Below, piece after piece: positions 35,601 to 49,786 of a DNA stretch of 64,000 bases. The notes under the pieces are model-generated. The model had not been told where the DNA came from and searched no databases. It worked only from the letters and a program-made list of their open reading frames with translations. Both the position numbers and the translations under genes were made by a program. Numbering within the stretch: the first letter of the stretch is position 1; every line of letters begins with the position of its first letter. Source of the stretch: Henckelia pumila (lineage: Eukaryota; Streptophyta; Magnoliopsida; Lamiales; Gesneriaceae); NCBI RefSeq assembly GCF_033568475.1, contig NC_133123.1, forward strand, positions 133,706,930 to 133,770,929, given 5' to 3'.

Positions 35601-38600
35601 ATATCTTCAGTCATTGGAGGTGGATCCTACATAATCATTAAAGGGGAATGCATGTTACTCCCTTCTGTGTTATATGAGCAGGTCCAATGTTGTATGGGAA
35701 GAGAGGAACAAGCTTTAAACAGCCAGCCAATTTAGCAACCAACCTGTATTATTGGAGCATGCATACTCTTGCGTGATTTCAAAAGCATCATATTCACAGG
35801 ACCTCCACTTGAATGCTTTCTGACACATTAAGAAGGCATATTTAAACAGGTGTAGAAACATAATCATACCTAGACTAGCAAGCACATGCTTCCAGAGCCA
35901 AGCAAAATATATGAGGTTCACAAATTTTACAATGAATAACGTCAAGAGAGATATAGACCAAATATCGCAAGGGCATAGCATCATTTAATTGTGAAAGCAC
36001 AGGAACAACGTGTTGAACTTGTAGCAAGAAATGAAATAAAATTAAATCTCTCTCCCAAAAATCAATCTCAGCAAATAAGTATTTCAGAATATTATGTTAT
36101 TATATTAAGGAAGCAGAGGCTATTAGAATAACTATGTCAGCGTGCGCATCATGTTTTGCCAAACTGGCGTATAAGTAGATAGATAAAAGGACAAGTTAGA
36201 AAAGTTTATCCAAAATCACGACTCATAACACAAACCATGTTTCTATCTTTACCATCATGTATATCACACACATACTCCGCCGTCCGCATAAAATGATCTG
36301 GGAAAATGCCATTGAAAAAATTCCAGTTGGGCTCGTAAGTGTAGGGGGCTCTTTTTTAAAAGAAAGAAAAAGAAAAAAGAAAGAAAACAAAAGAAAAGAA
36401 GAGTGGTCATATAAAAAGATACCTGAGGTTTAAACCAGTTGCGATGCTTTTTTATATTTGTTTGAAAGTGAATCAAACTAGACATAGATTATTCCAATTA
36501 AAAGACCTTCCAAATAATGAATGAGATTCTTGGATCAACAGATTTACTTTCAATTTCTCCAACCAATCCATATCTTTCAGAGAATTCTATAATTGAAGCT
36601 ATAAAGGATAATATAAAAAAATCACAGAATCAGTGTGAAGTGATCTATATGTTAACTTCCTCAGCTTCTTGTCTGAAGTTGACGGAAAACGACAGCAATG
36701 TCAACCAAATATTTTTGGCAAGCCTACAAAGTCTAGGTTGAGATGATAGAAAAACATAGTTGTCACTTGCTTTTTACCTGTCTTGTTTCCTCTCCAAGCC
36801 TTCACCAACATCAGGAGAAGAAGAAAAAACCCTAGGAACCAAAATATCTTCCTGCAGTCAAATATGCACTCAATGACAGAGGCTAAAAATAATGAGGTAC
36901 AACTACCACAAGGATCAAAATAGAAATCTACCCATACATGAGCTGTATCAGAATCACCACTTCCACCAACATCATTGCCTTTATCTTGTTCACATTTCTT
37001 ATTGATGCATACCGCAAGCTGAAAAATTAATGTATAAGAACTATCTGTTAATTTTGCCCAGGAGTAATTTGATTCATACGGCATAAAGGTATAAATAAGA
37101 CTTTAATCGTTTTAGATATTCTTCTTCGAAGAGAGAGACAGAGAGATGTCATTCTTCATCACATTCAAATCAATCAGTGTCCGTAACATTGTGTGACCAT
37201 AAACAAATCATACGTGGAAAACTTACAGAAGATCCTCAGTATGTGATGTTTTGGAAAAAGTATTAATTTCTTCACTGATTATTCAGGTACATTGGTTAGG
37301 CTGAAGTTCAAACATGGTCTGTGACGCTGTGTAATTATGTACTATCAGAAACTAACATAACCAGTCTTCCAATGCTGTTTGAGTTAATGCTTCTCCTCAC
37401 TGCAACAGATTTAGTGACCTCACAACACATTTTCATATTCCAATATTTTCGTGAACCTTTATTTCATAACATAACTAGGGCATAACTTTGTCACTGAAAG
37501 GAGAAAAATCCTTGAATACATATTGTCAACTTTGACAACAAGATATTAATCAAGAGTCCAAGGCACTAGATATTTCTTACTTAATCAGTAGAGATTTCAT
37601 CAATTTACACACTTGTAGCAAGCTTATAAGAGGAAAATAGGCAGAACGGGGTGGTCACTCCCCAGCTTCATATTATCTCAGCATCCCCAACTAATGTTTC
37701 AGTCTGATCTTAATAAGAGAAGGTATCGCGACGATTATGAAGAAAAGTGGATCAATAGCCACAGTAAAATTGTTTCACCTCCCACTCCAGTAAAGTGTGA
37801 TTGTTTGGCAATAACAATTCAGTGAAGAAACAAGATGATGATCAAAGGGGAAGGGGAAAACAAATGCTACACACAGAAAGAGAGAGAAGAGGGACGTGAT
37901 TCTACAAATTTAGCAGAGGTGCTATGATATCCAGAAGTACATGATTTGTGTAACAAAAACCAACCATGTGCAATTTCTGATTAATCAAGCAGGTAGATAA
38001 GTCGATTGTGCCACTGACTGGCATTCTTGGAAGTGGCTGTGATTCTTCCCAACACCACCGAACCTCCCTTACAAACTCTATCCAGAGTACAGCAATTGCT
38101 AATCAAATGAGCAGCAAACTGACTACAGTGAGAATAGTGTAAATGACAGTTAAAAGAGAAAACGGAAATAAAAAGATGCCACATTTGCTTAATAAACTCC
38201 TTAAGAGTAAAGAGATTATCTTGCTAAAACAAATCTCAAGAGAAGTACCACGTATACTACAATTGCCAAACCAAAGGGCATGTAAACAGAACTGTGCAAA
38301 TAGTGATTCAAGAGCAGCGCCTTTCACAGCTCGTGAATTTCTATGCTCCCCCAAAGAGAAATCCAATTGAGCTCCCGCAACTGAGTGGAAAAGGTATGTC
38401 AGTAAGCATCAAGTGCCATCAACTTAAAACCAAGAGCAACTACAACACATAAACACCAGTCACATTGCCTCTTTGTACTTTATAGTGTTCTCATTAATGA
38501 CCTATATACCATCTGAAGCAACAATAAACCCTTTAAGTGAATATAACTCTATTGTTAATTCAATAGAATTGAGCTAATGCCATAACCTCTTTCTTCCGTC

Positions 38601-41600
38601 TTTCCCTTCTTTCATGCATGCCAAAGAATAGCACTTACTTATGTTGAAATGTAAATAATAAAATAAGAGTATTATACAGAAAAGCAGGGATTTTGACTTG
38701 TAGAAAAAAAAAATCAACCAAGGGTGGTTTAGAAAGCAAGTGCAGTTATGACATCACAAGCATAATGAAAAGTTGATAAGCTACCAGAAAATGGACAGAA
38801 CTTTGTACCTTCGTGAAATAGATCTTTTAGCACGCGATCAAGAACTGTTGGTGGAGGCACAACTTCTGATGACTTCAAAGTTTCAGAACCTGAGTATTCA
38901 GCTGCTAATTAATAGAAAGAATTGAATAGTAAAAATAACCCAAACAAATTTATAAGGAAAAAATTATAAATTAAAAATAAATTATTCTTGATATCTGGCA
39001 CATAAATATCATCTACATAAAGATTTTTAAACCTGACACAAAATCTTCCACAAATTGAGCATCCAATGACATTTCCAATGCCCTAGCCAGAAGGCGCAGC
39101 TGTGATGCAAATCCAATGGTATTTTCACCAGAAACACCACTGTTGAACAAGAGCACATGACTCAATCACTTCAAACAACGGTTAAAAATAATCGAATTCA
39201 CCATAATTTAAGATCCATAATCAATTATAAAATAAAGCAAGTTCCTTCGAAATAAGATTGGTCAATCAAAGAACAAAAGTGAACATAACACAACAATACT
39301 CAAAGCTGCTCAGCAAAAGTTATAGACAAAGATTGGTGGATGTGCATGTTATGATTAGATTAGGTAAACGTGCTAAAGGATTGGGTTGACTCCAATCAAG
39401 GACCAGCACAGCAACCACCACTGGATTACCTTGTAGCCCATCTTGAACACAATGTTAAGGGTCACATCAAATGTTGCTATTAACAACGATTTTGAGGACA
39501 TAGCTGTACAAGTTGATGCAGAGGACGGTGCATGTAACCTAGAGATACACCTATGCATGCTATATTTGGAAATAAGATGAATAACATGCATCCGTGATTA
39601 CTCAGAGTATCAAATGATAATGTGTTTTGACTAGCATTTCATGATTCAATCTTCGATTACCAGTGTACTTATTAAGCCTGGCGAATGCATTTCATTTTCC
39701 AGAAGATTTGAGAACAATATAAAAAAGAAATGGCGTATCAAGCAAAACATGCAAATTTGAAGGTGTGTGAACTGACGTTTGGACAGATGCTGATCAGGAT
39801 TTAGCATCAGAGGTTTCTCACAGGAATACTTTAAGTTAAAAGCACTGGAATAAATTTCATAATTGATATCCTCAGGTGTTGGCCAAATCAAATGATGAAA
39901 GAGATTCAAATTGTTGAAATAGATATTGTCTGACCACTCTATGAGGGGATGTCCTTCTATATTGACTTGTCGTACAAATACTAACTTGTAGAATGGCATA
40001 TAAAAATGCAAGTCCCATATTTTACTCTTCTTGGTCAGCGTTGCAAATTCGTCACTTTCCTAATTGACAAGGACTCCAACAAGGTAGCTCAAACTTGACA
40101 TAAGTACATGTTGATCAAAAGCATGTTATGCATTCTCATGCATAAGGAGAATAAACATTAACATCACGCATATGATAACACTAATCTTACAGATTTGGGG
40201 AAAGATTTGGATTCAAGAACCACTTATCAGCTTCCAAAGGAGATGCATTTTCCAATTCAGCCATATCCAAAGAACTTTCGGCTGTTATCTCAGACCATAT
40301 TGCAAGCAGCTGAAATCCTGAAACGGAAACTCCACACAGATAAAAAGAGAGATAATTTTTGCGGCTTTGAGACTTAATGAAGCAAAAAAAAAAAATTCAA
40401 AAAGTTTACTCAGAGGAGGGACCAAGTCAATAATGAGTTACTCCAAATATATTTGTCGCATGTATTCACAAATATGCTACAATTTACTCTTTCCTAGAAA
40501 ATGAAAAGGTCCGCATCTGAATAATCCCAGGATTGATTTGAAATATCTTTTCTTCACACTTCAATGGAGATTGTTTGTGCACATAGGTTTTCCATGATGT
40601 AGAATGAAGTAGCTTAAAACATAATTATAGCCACTCAACATTGAATTCCAAAAGACAGATACAATCTGGAAGAGCACTAGAAGCAATCAAAAATAATAAT
40701 GATAATAATTATGCAATCACATGGGACAGCATATCTACCTTTGACTGGGTCCTCCGCCGAGTACCACTGACTCCAAGGACAATCATCATCCCATTGAGTT
40801 TTTCCATGGTTGTCACTCTTAAGACTTTCACCGGATTCTGTGCCTTCGGCTTCAGATTCTTGCACTTCATCTTCCTCATTGTAAATAGGGGTTCTGTAGG
40901 TTAACTGCATCTTAAATTGGACTTCAAAATGATGCATTGACAAGTCCACAGCAGTATAGGCCTTCGGGAATGTGTATGGAAAGATGGACTATCATATCAG
41001 TATGCGATGATAATATATTTGCACATGCAACTCAAAAATCTACAAAATAACCTATTTAAACCAATTAGTATTGAGTACAATAGGGCAAGTTAACATAGTC
41101 AGTCATACATAAATGAGCGTCACAAGCATGACTGCTCAAAAAGTATTAGTCCCAAGGACAAAGTTCCTGGCTATAAATACAATGATGGGAGAGGGAGAAA
41201 TGTGACAGACCTTTGTTTAAACAAAAATACTCATAGAAACGTTACAGTCAATTCTGTGTAAGAGTTTCCAGTTCACCAAAAGATGGATAAAAAAATTAAG
41301 AATCAAAGAAAATGGCATGCAAAGAAGTATCCAGAACACACTACATGGTTTCCAATAGATGCAAGAGCCTTTGAAGCTAAAACTAAGTACCAAATGCGAA
41401 AACAAATTCAAAGTCATTAGATAACAAGCTCGAGGGTGTTTTTCCAAAACTGAGAACGGCAAGGACTCACAAATTTAGATATGAATAGCTCATATAATCC
41501 TTCCAAATGCATAAGCTTTATTGGAACTTGGCTACCAATGCGGTCAGCTTCAAATCTTCTAGTAAAAACTGTTCCCATATTTTGAATACCAATGTAGGCT

Positions 41601-43136
41601 TTGCGTGAAGGATCGTGAACTGGAACAAATGCAGGCCACAGACTGCAAAGAAGAAATGCAAAACAGGTCGACACATTTTTTGCACACTTTTTGTCCTCAA
41701 CCAAAAGCAGAAAAGCAACATGTACATATGCATAATGTCCAACAACAGAAACTATCACCAGAATACCAAGAGAAGAAACGAACAAAATCAGCATTGACGT
41801 CCAAAAAAAATGTAACCACTGTTGAACACTCAACATCCTCGCTGCTCTATTGTTCAATGCACATCGGGCTAAGCTTTGTCCGACAATGAAGGGTCCACTT
41901 TGATACAATTTATTCATGGTCTGAGCCACATTGTAGGAACCATAAGCAAGACCTTAATGCCAATAAATTCACTGATGTTTATATCATACTTATCCTTTCT
42001 TTGCAAAATATTACTCCAAGTTGCTAGAAAAGATCGATCACAAGCTTATAGTATTCACACCACAATACTGGACGCGATTCGTTGCAATTAGGGCTATAAT
42101 ACTAATATAACTAGAAAATTAATGAACTATTTCTCCATAAAAAAGGGAAAAGTTAAGACAAAAAGGGTGGATCTATGATGTTATTAGCAGCCAAACCACG
42201 AACAATTGGACAAAGCAATGGCAACTGCACTCAAAAGTTTGCTGGCCTCTGGTGCATCAAGAACCACCCCACTTGCACTTTGCGGAGCAATCACCTACAT
42301 AGTGCAGACTACAAGGGTGAAAAGGCAACAATAAATGAAACAAAACCAGATACTATGAGGCCAATGAATTAGGGGAAAATAGAGATAAATACCGACCAAA
42401 AACTCCTTCACCCCAAATGATAGTTGCAAATCATGTAAAGGTTGATTCCAGTCAGTGACTTTACCTGAATCAAAGATGATCACAGTTAAGAGAGGAAGCT
42501 AGAAAGACTAACTAATAATTTATGCTAGGAACAGGGCATTACCATTATTACTTGTTTCGAAATAGTACTCCATGCAATAGCTTTTCATAGCATACTTGAA
42601 CTCGGATTTAACCTTGTACAAATCCTTCAAAATATCGGTTTGAACAGCATCCTTTATCTACAGTCAACATCCAATTGTCAGAGAAACGAAAAAGCTCGGA
42701 TCATAATAACAGTTAATATAGTTAATTTCAGATGAAAATCAGCTACGCAAGTAAACTCGGCATACCAAAAGATTCTTTGGGCCATCAGCCAACCACTGTC
42801 TACACACAGCTTCTATTTCAGAAATGAACCTATAAAATAAGCAACTGGTGAGAGTAGCATTGCATAAATGTGGTCTATCTTGTTCATTATAGGTGACACA
42901 AAATGCAATGCCAGACTAAACATTCGTACCTTTCCCATGAAGATGCGAGAGTAAAGTCATCAAAATGCTCAAACTGCAAACAAACGTGAACAGAAAAAGG
43001 AATGCAACTCATCAAACGGAGCATATATGTAAACATAAACACACTCAACATGAATGGAAGGGAACATAGGTCGTGCCTCCTTTTCTTCATCATCACCATC
43101 CTCCATAATGCGTTTCGAATTGCTGGTTGACGCCAT
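32612..43136 (-). CDS. RAB3GAP1: Rab3 GTPase-activating protein, catalytic subunit
   Basis: Twenty-two exons keep frame and give 924 residues. They include 43136-43050, 42973-42930, 42829-42766, 42657-42543, 42464-42397, 42294-42200, 41642-41471, 40961-40739, 40317-40191, 39139-39033, 38904-38809, 38380-38252, 38098-37965, 37018-36932, 36851-36778, 35819-35744, 35626-35555, 34777-34738, 34120-33840, 33719-33542, 33461-33253 and 32908-32612. In animals this subunit, with a non-catalytic partner, acts on Rab3 and Rab18. Family signatures: FEHFDDFTLASSWERFISEI at the start, LQLSFGVKEF, SLWPAFVPVHDPSRKAYIGI, CPWSQWYSAEDPVKG, GAALESLFAQFCLHALWFGN with IAVLWIEFVREVRWCWEE, KSRKSMHAPIIQDPPPMTED, FEDFIRWHSPKDWE and RWxP-like PPRGRLSERM. 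The first donor (CAT/GTTGAG) is the least certain join. No lesion is seen. Confidence 0.93.
35022..35274. mobile_element. Foldback MITE in a Rab3GAP intron
   Basis: Arms of about 57 bp: left ggtccattaacttgtccatt and ttggtccattaacttttcaa; the right arm is their complement with a few changes. It lies in the intron between exons ending at 35555 and starting at 34777. The superfamily is not clear. Confidence 0.75.
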
Positions 43137-44133
43137 GTACAAAAAAATTGGATAAATCAAGTCACGAATCGAGTTCTTCGAGATCCGAAAGTGACCTTTG
43201 CAGGATTTCAAGGAGTTTTGCGACCTGAACAAATTCTGCCTATCTGAAGATTTGTGTAGGGGGATCCGAATCTTCTTTTACGTTCGGGTAACAGAATGGA
43301 CACCGGAACGAGGATTCAAGGTGAAGTGTTGATCGGATTAGGACTAATATTTTTATCTTTTTTATTTTAATTAATAATTAATAATTAATTTGTTAAATAG
43401 TTTTAGGACTAATATTTTTATCTTTTTTATTTTAATTAATAATTAATAATTAATTTGTTAAATAGTTTTATATCCATTACATTTATTTTTTCATTCACCT
43501 CAAATATATAATTTAGTTTTCATATTTTTACTGATTTACTCTTATTAAATTAATATCATTAATTATTCGTATAATTATTTCTTTCCATTAAAATCTTGGT
43601 TAAATAAGAATAAAAATGAGAGATTGGTTTTTAAAATTTATTTTTCTAAATATTTTCTTAATCTGTGTGAAAATATACACTTGTTTGTAAGTTTTTAATG
43701 ATTGTACCATGTTTCTTATTATACTTTGACTAAATTTATTAATAATGACCAGTTCCTAAAATAATTTTTCTCGCAAAATTATTTAATGTAAGGTAAATGT
43801 AAAACATTCATTCAATGTAGAAAAATATGAAAAATCAACAAAACAGAAACTACAAATATAATTCATCAAACTAGTCGTTGCTTTGGTTTTTTTAAAAATT
43901 TATTTTACCAAATTTTTTACTTTTCTTTTTATTTTTAAGTTTTCGAACCAAGTGACATTTCATTCTTATATTCTAGTATTTTATTGATTTATTGAATATA
44001 CTCTTATATTTTTATGGGAACTTAAATAATATGCTAGTTGTTCGATCCGTAAATACATTTGATTGTCTCTTTTATTATTTCTTTCCCTTTCTTTAATCTT
44101 GTTTGAGAGAGTGGAGATTTTCCTCTCTCAATT

Positions 44134-44164
<31 letters not shown>

Positions 44165-44519
44165 TACATAAGATTTATCGAAAAATTTTGCCAGCAACCG
44201 CAGCTTCCATTCTCATAAAAGAACAAAATAATAACAATAATAAAATGAGTCTATAAAATAAAACACCAAAATTTGAAGCAAGTTTCTATCAAATTTGGAT
44301 ACAGAATAGTCGAAGTTGGCTGTGCTTCCATATTACAATTTTTCACTTCAAAAGAAAAAAAAAGGATATAAACACCACAAAATAATGTACAATTTCACCT
44401 GATATACGGATGGTAAAACACCCTCCCCAACGAAATTCACAGAAGGGGACGCAGATTGTATAGAGTAACAACTGTTTATGCTAAAAAAAAAAAAAGGCTA
44501 AATTTTCCTTTTTTCCCAG
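43137..44519. other. Spacer between Rab3GAP start and GINT1 stop
   Basis: Holds the Rab3GAP leader and promoter (to about 43330), a tandem duplication (43338-43467), AT-rich sequence, a (TA)n run at about 44138-44165 and the GINT1 3' UTR. No additional gene seen. Confidence 0.55.
43338..43467. repeat. Perfect 65-bp tandem duplication
   Basis: The unit from ttaggactaatatttttatc to gttaaatagtttt occurs twice head to tail with no mismatch seen, about 200 bp upstream of the Rab3GAP start codon. Confidence 0.85.
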
Positions 44520-47500
44520 CTATACATCCCAACCATCTGTTCGTCTGCTGAACTCAACCTTCCGGTCAGTTAAACTTCCATACATGTCCGAAAACTTCGT
44601 CAAGCAGTTGCTTCGGACCCCATAATGAGCCTGTGTATTCCTGCTGATAGCCACATTAGAAAATTTCGACGTATCAATCGCCCACGCGGGTTTGATGTAC
44701 TCTACCACCTTGTTCGAGCTTTTATTTGCGTATAAATAGTTCATCAATATGTCTTCGCAGTTAAAGAAACTGTCCACCATCTCCCGGCCTTTCACCGCGT
44801 ACGTGCTCCAATATCTCTCAAATGCCACTGTGCTGTCGATGAAAGCAGCCCCCGTCAAAATCATGTTGTACCCGTCGTGTTTTCGGGCATGTTTCTCGCC
44901 TTTATACTTTAAGGGGGGGCCGTTAACAAGGCGCGGATAAAACCCCACTATTCGTTCTGGATGTTCACGCCAGACTCTGAACCCTCGTTCGATGTCATCA
45001 CAAGCCATCATGATATCATCGTCGAGCTCAAGAACTGCTCGAGTCTTTATCAATGGATCAAGCTTGAAGCGGTTGTTCAACGAGTTGTGTTCCTCTATCC
45101 TTATCCTTACGGGAACCGCTGAGTCAAAGTCGCTTAATGGCGGTGGCGTTCCTTTGTTCCACACCACAACTATCTCACGCACCGAGGAGCATCTCGAGTA
45201 ATGTTCCACGTACATTTTCAGATTCCAAAGTCGAGCGTCGTAGGTCATGGTTAATAAAGTGAACTCGGAGTAGTGACCACTAAGTGGGTATGGTTCCTGT
45301 CCACCATTTCCACCGTAGATATAATTGACCCCGCAACATGTCAGCGTCATAGCCACCACAATCACGAAAGTCAGGATGATGATTCCGCTGCAACTGCTTG
45401 GCCTTATTCTGGCACGCAGAGTAGAGCTTGCTCGGTTCAGGCGACTGCAGAATAGCCTCAGCTTCGCAGATAACACATTTGGCTTCTCCCAAGATGAGAA
45501 AGTGTCACTCCTCTTCCCCATATTGTGTGGGCACCAACTTAATGGGACGATATACTTCACAACCCCAAGTAAAAATCCCACAAGCATGACGAAAACAAAC
45601 ACGGCTAGAAACGAAGCTAACCCAAATATAAAGCGTCGAAGTGCATCTCCTGATGGAACACGATCCCCGTCAAGAAATGCGATCCACTCGCCAGAACTGA
45701 GCTGTTGAGCATCGACGTGATGGCCACGAGCACCATTCCATGCATTCCGGCCCTTATTGGACTCCTCGACTCCCAACGGAACCTCGACTTCTCTGAACTC
45801 ATCAGTGGTCAAAACTCCAATCTTGAAAACCCGTACCCGCTTTCCATATGTCTCGCCAGAGTCTTGACCGATGCGATAAAGATTTCCGTTGTATACAAAT
45901 GGCCTGCCTCCATTCCGAGCTCCCATGCTCTTGTCTGTATTATGTACAGGGTTCCTCTTATGAGGTTTCCAAGGACCAAGAGGAGAATTGCCATACCAGA
46001 TCTCTAGTTGTCCATTCTTTTTGGCGCCAATCCCACTGTGGTCAGAACCGAAAAGCCAAAACAAGCCCTGATGAGGTATTATAAAAGCATCTACAAGAGG
46101 CTTTTTCATAATTATCTTATCCATTGTCCATGTCAAAGGGAAGTTTATGGCACGATAAAGACGAAGATCCCCTTTTTTACTGCTCTCTGGCATCATATAT
46201 ATCTGTACAAAATAAAAGATGTGCAAAATCATCAAAATTCATATACATAACATACCATATCCCAATATTCGTCATTAATGTACCTGATTTACAAATTTAG
46301 GTGTAGCAATAGAAAAATCCAAAATCAAGAAGATAGTTAATTTGCTCGATCTAGTATAATCCAGCATACCAATTTTATTTAATAAGTTAAAAGCGCCTTA
46401 CGTTTCCGTTGTATTCAAAGACATAGGGATATGAGAGATGCCAATCTTCATCTAGTGCAATACCCAAATGCTTCCATGTTGCTCCCTTATCTACACTTCG
46501 TGCAACTCCTATATCTCCTTGCATCGTAACGGAATTTTTTGTTTCGTAAAACAGATAAAGAGTATCTCCCTGCATCATGACATAAACATACGTTAAAACG
46601 AAAATTTATTCAAGAAATGATTTATGTTAAAGTTCAGTTAATTTGATGGTTCCCTGTTATCCGATTCAGTGACACAACCATGGAAAACACAACACATTCT
46701 TAGGTGGCAAAAACCCTCCAAATTGAGTGCACCGAATCAAATATAAGCTAAGGTTAAGGAATATAAAGGTCGGGGTAGGCAATTAGCAATAAAAGGTAGC
46801 AAAAGATTTCTTCGAGCAACAACCAAAGCCACGCTTAACACAAATTCTTACTAAAGAATACGGCCACTAATATTAGGAACAAAATACCATGTCGAAAATC
46901 AATTTTATATTTGTTTATTACGGCAAACATATTTGTCATCCTCATCCACTCTTTTGAACGAAGAATTTTTACCACTTTTGAAGGATCATCCTCATCCATT
47001 CTTCATTAGCTCATACTCTCATTCCTTTAAAAAAAAAAGGCGGATCGTGACTAATCCATTCCGATTATAATTATTTTCCATAAAGTAATCTTCTTTTTTA
47101 TTCCCCCACAAAATAAATGGGATGTATTTAAATGTCTTTATTCTGCGAGTGATGTGAGGGGTATCTCAATGATGTGGAGTGAAACCCCACCAGTCCAGCA
47201 CATCTATGAACATGTAAACGTATATGAGCTCATTAATGTGCTGATACATGTGATTTTGGACTTTTATTCGTGGTTCTCTTCTCAGAAATCATGAAGCATA
47301 AAAAAAGGAAGAAGAAACTAAATCATTAAGCATCGATACAAACTCAACGAGTGTGTTTGTATAGAAAGTTATTTTAAAGCAAACACTTCTTTTTTGGGGA
47401 AAAAAAGTGAAGTTTGGTGGAACTTTATTTTTAAAAGAAATGCTCAAACAGCCGAACCTGCCGAAGTCGATAGACCGGAAGATGTGACATCTAATTTCCT

Positions 47501-49786
47501 TAAAAATAAGATAAAAGTTTTTTCTCACAATTATATCTAAAGATAAATCCATTTCTAGATTTTCTAGTGAAACTTTAAACAAATATTTTTTTAAAAGTTA
47601 GTGGAAGGAATCCGAACTCACCCCAAGTAGACTTAAACCACAAAATATAATGCAAAATACAGGCCACTGTGGTCATCTTTATAGATTATCTTTTGATAAA
47701 AGGATTTCAACGATGCTTCAAATTTCTAGTTCGCACACCACCAATTGCAACCGCATGCATTCAAAGTTGTCTGACCTTTTTCTTGTGGTACTTATATTTC
47801 ACTAGGAAACATTACAGAGTGATTTCTAGTTGATGAACAATTCACTCGTGACAGCGTACCCTGTGTTTTGTATCTTCACCTCTCAAATTTCCACGAAAAT
47901 TATAATGATTTTCCCTATTAAGAGTCCAACCATAATCCTCCAAAGTATAAATATCACTTCCTATAAGCTCGAGTTTTTCAGAAAATTAGTTGCTAAACTA
48001 GTACCACATAAGCTAGGAAGTCCAAGGTTCCGATTTAGACATTCTGATTAAGTCTACTTTTAGGTAAGTCCACCGAAGTCAGATTAAAAAATCGAAAAAG
48101 AAATAATGGCTCCCTTCTCCAATTCGCCAGTAATAATTCATTTCCTCTTTTTTCAAGCGGAGTAGTTACGTTGCTGGCTTTTGCGTTTTTCCAGAGAAAG
48201 AGAAAGCGCTTAGTAAACATAAAACAACATATTCAAAATGCGATAAAGAGTGCTCTACGAGAAATGGAAACATTCACTTTTTCCCTCCTCGACTAGTTTA
48301 CAATTAACCCCTTTGCTCTAATTTTAAAAAAGTTTTCTACTATAACCCTGTTGGCCTCCTCTCCAGCAGGATAATAATATAGAAAGAAGATTCCAATCCA
48401 TTGGCTAATAAAATACTAATACAAACACAAAGAAGCAGTATATAAACAATTGTCTCCAATCACTCTTTGACCATGTTCATTGAAGGTTGCAAATCCTATC
48501 CACGTCATTCCTGGAATCAAGCGACCGATCGAAAACTATGACAGAAACTTAAACAATGCACATGCAATCTGTTCTCTACCCTCTCAAACGGTAAATTTCT
48601 TATATAAAAACAGGTCAAGTAATCGAGGATGAATCTGACTAGAGACCATGACCAGGGACCAAACAAATATTCTTTTTCATATGATCATGGCAGGGGGTGA
48701 TATCTGGATAAAGGAAAGTGCGTTGCCGATTCACTCAAGTCGTGTTGGCAAACCAGACAAACTAAGAACATGTTTTGGATTAAACAGTACGAAGCCCAAA
48801 AAAAATTTTTACCTGTACATAAAGAAAAGGGTCGGCAACAAAATTACTGGGAAAGCCAGAATCAGAAGGCGAAGCACAAGTAAGAACAGGATTGGCTACA
48901 GGCCATGCTGCACTCTCATCCCTCCAAACATTCATCTGCAGATCATTTTATCAAGACATTATCAATTTTCTCGAAAACCAGAATTTCGGGTTAATCCCTA
49001 ATCAATCGAACTTCAAACTATCAAAGACATCTTTTGAATGAATTGACATGTGCGTTTTGTGTATATAAAGAACTCAAAAGGGAGGAAAAAAACCCAAAAA
49101 TCGAGATTTTCTTCTTTAAAAATCAAGAAATTTAATTTAAATGAGGGGAAAAAAGAAAGAAGAAGAAATAATTTGTTGCAAGGCTTAAATATCACAAAAA
49201 CCCAGAAACTGATGAGCATCAAGAATTTTCACTTCAATCCCATTCAAAAACAAATTGATCATTTGTGATTCATAAACAATAAACAAGAAAAATTAAAACG
49301 GAAAACCAAACAAACAACCAAAAAGATTCAATCTTTCCTGCTTAAACGTGCATCCATGAAAAAGAAGAAGAAGAAGAAGAAACTCACGGCTTCAATTGGC
49401 TTAAGAGAAAAGGGTGAATCACCATAGTAAACGCCGATGGCCCACGAACCCTCATTGTCGGAGACGCAGCCGGGCGGCGCGTTGATCTCCGATCGCACAT
49501 TAGGCGTGAGCATGAACCTCCCATACAAACTCCCTATCGACCCCAAAACGACAACCGAGACCAAGAGAAACGCAAGACAAGACGAGAGAACACAATGTTC
49601 ACTAGTATTAATGTGACTATTGTTATTATTACTACTGTGAATGACACAGTTTCCATTCCGATTAACAAAGCTGTTGCAGCTCTTCCCACCTCCAATCCCT
49701 CCATTCCACCGCCACCTGAACCACCCGCCACCACCGGGACCGCCGCTAGTACAGGACCCTGAACTCACGACTGGACTCGAACCCAT
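44520..49786 (-). CDS. GINT1: GT64 glucosamine inositolphosphorylceramide transferase
   Basis: Four exons (49786-49388, 48935-48813, 46569-46402, 46202-44520), all in phase 0, give 790 residues. By homology to Arabidopsis GINT1 (At5g04500) it adds an N-acetylglucosamine-type sugar to glucuronosyl inositolphosphorylceramide in the Golgi. Order: Gly/Ser/Asn-rich cytosolic start, a first membrane segment at about 65-90, a beta-propeller-like lumenal region with WPVANPVLTC, DGDTLYLFYE-like and PYVFEYNGN words, two membrane segments at about 425-455 and 503-525, and the GT64 domain with TMTYDARLWNLKMYVEHYS and the acidic DXD motif LELDDDI near residue 624. The end NTQAHYGVRSNCLTKFSDMY is typical of exostosin-like GT64 enzymes. 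The ATG chosen is the first in the exon. GAA repeats lie just inside intron 1. No lesion seen. Confidence 0.93.

Noticed and set aside
41417-41929. A 170-codon - strand frame as a separate gene
   Set aside because: Its right part is intron. Only 41642-41471 is coding, as exon 7 of the Rab3GAP gene.
49328-49387. Continuation of GINT1 exon 1 past 49388
   Set aside because: The added residues are a run of Phe from GAA repeats. A strong GTGAGT donor at 49387 gives a phase-0 join to exon 2.
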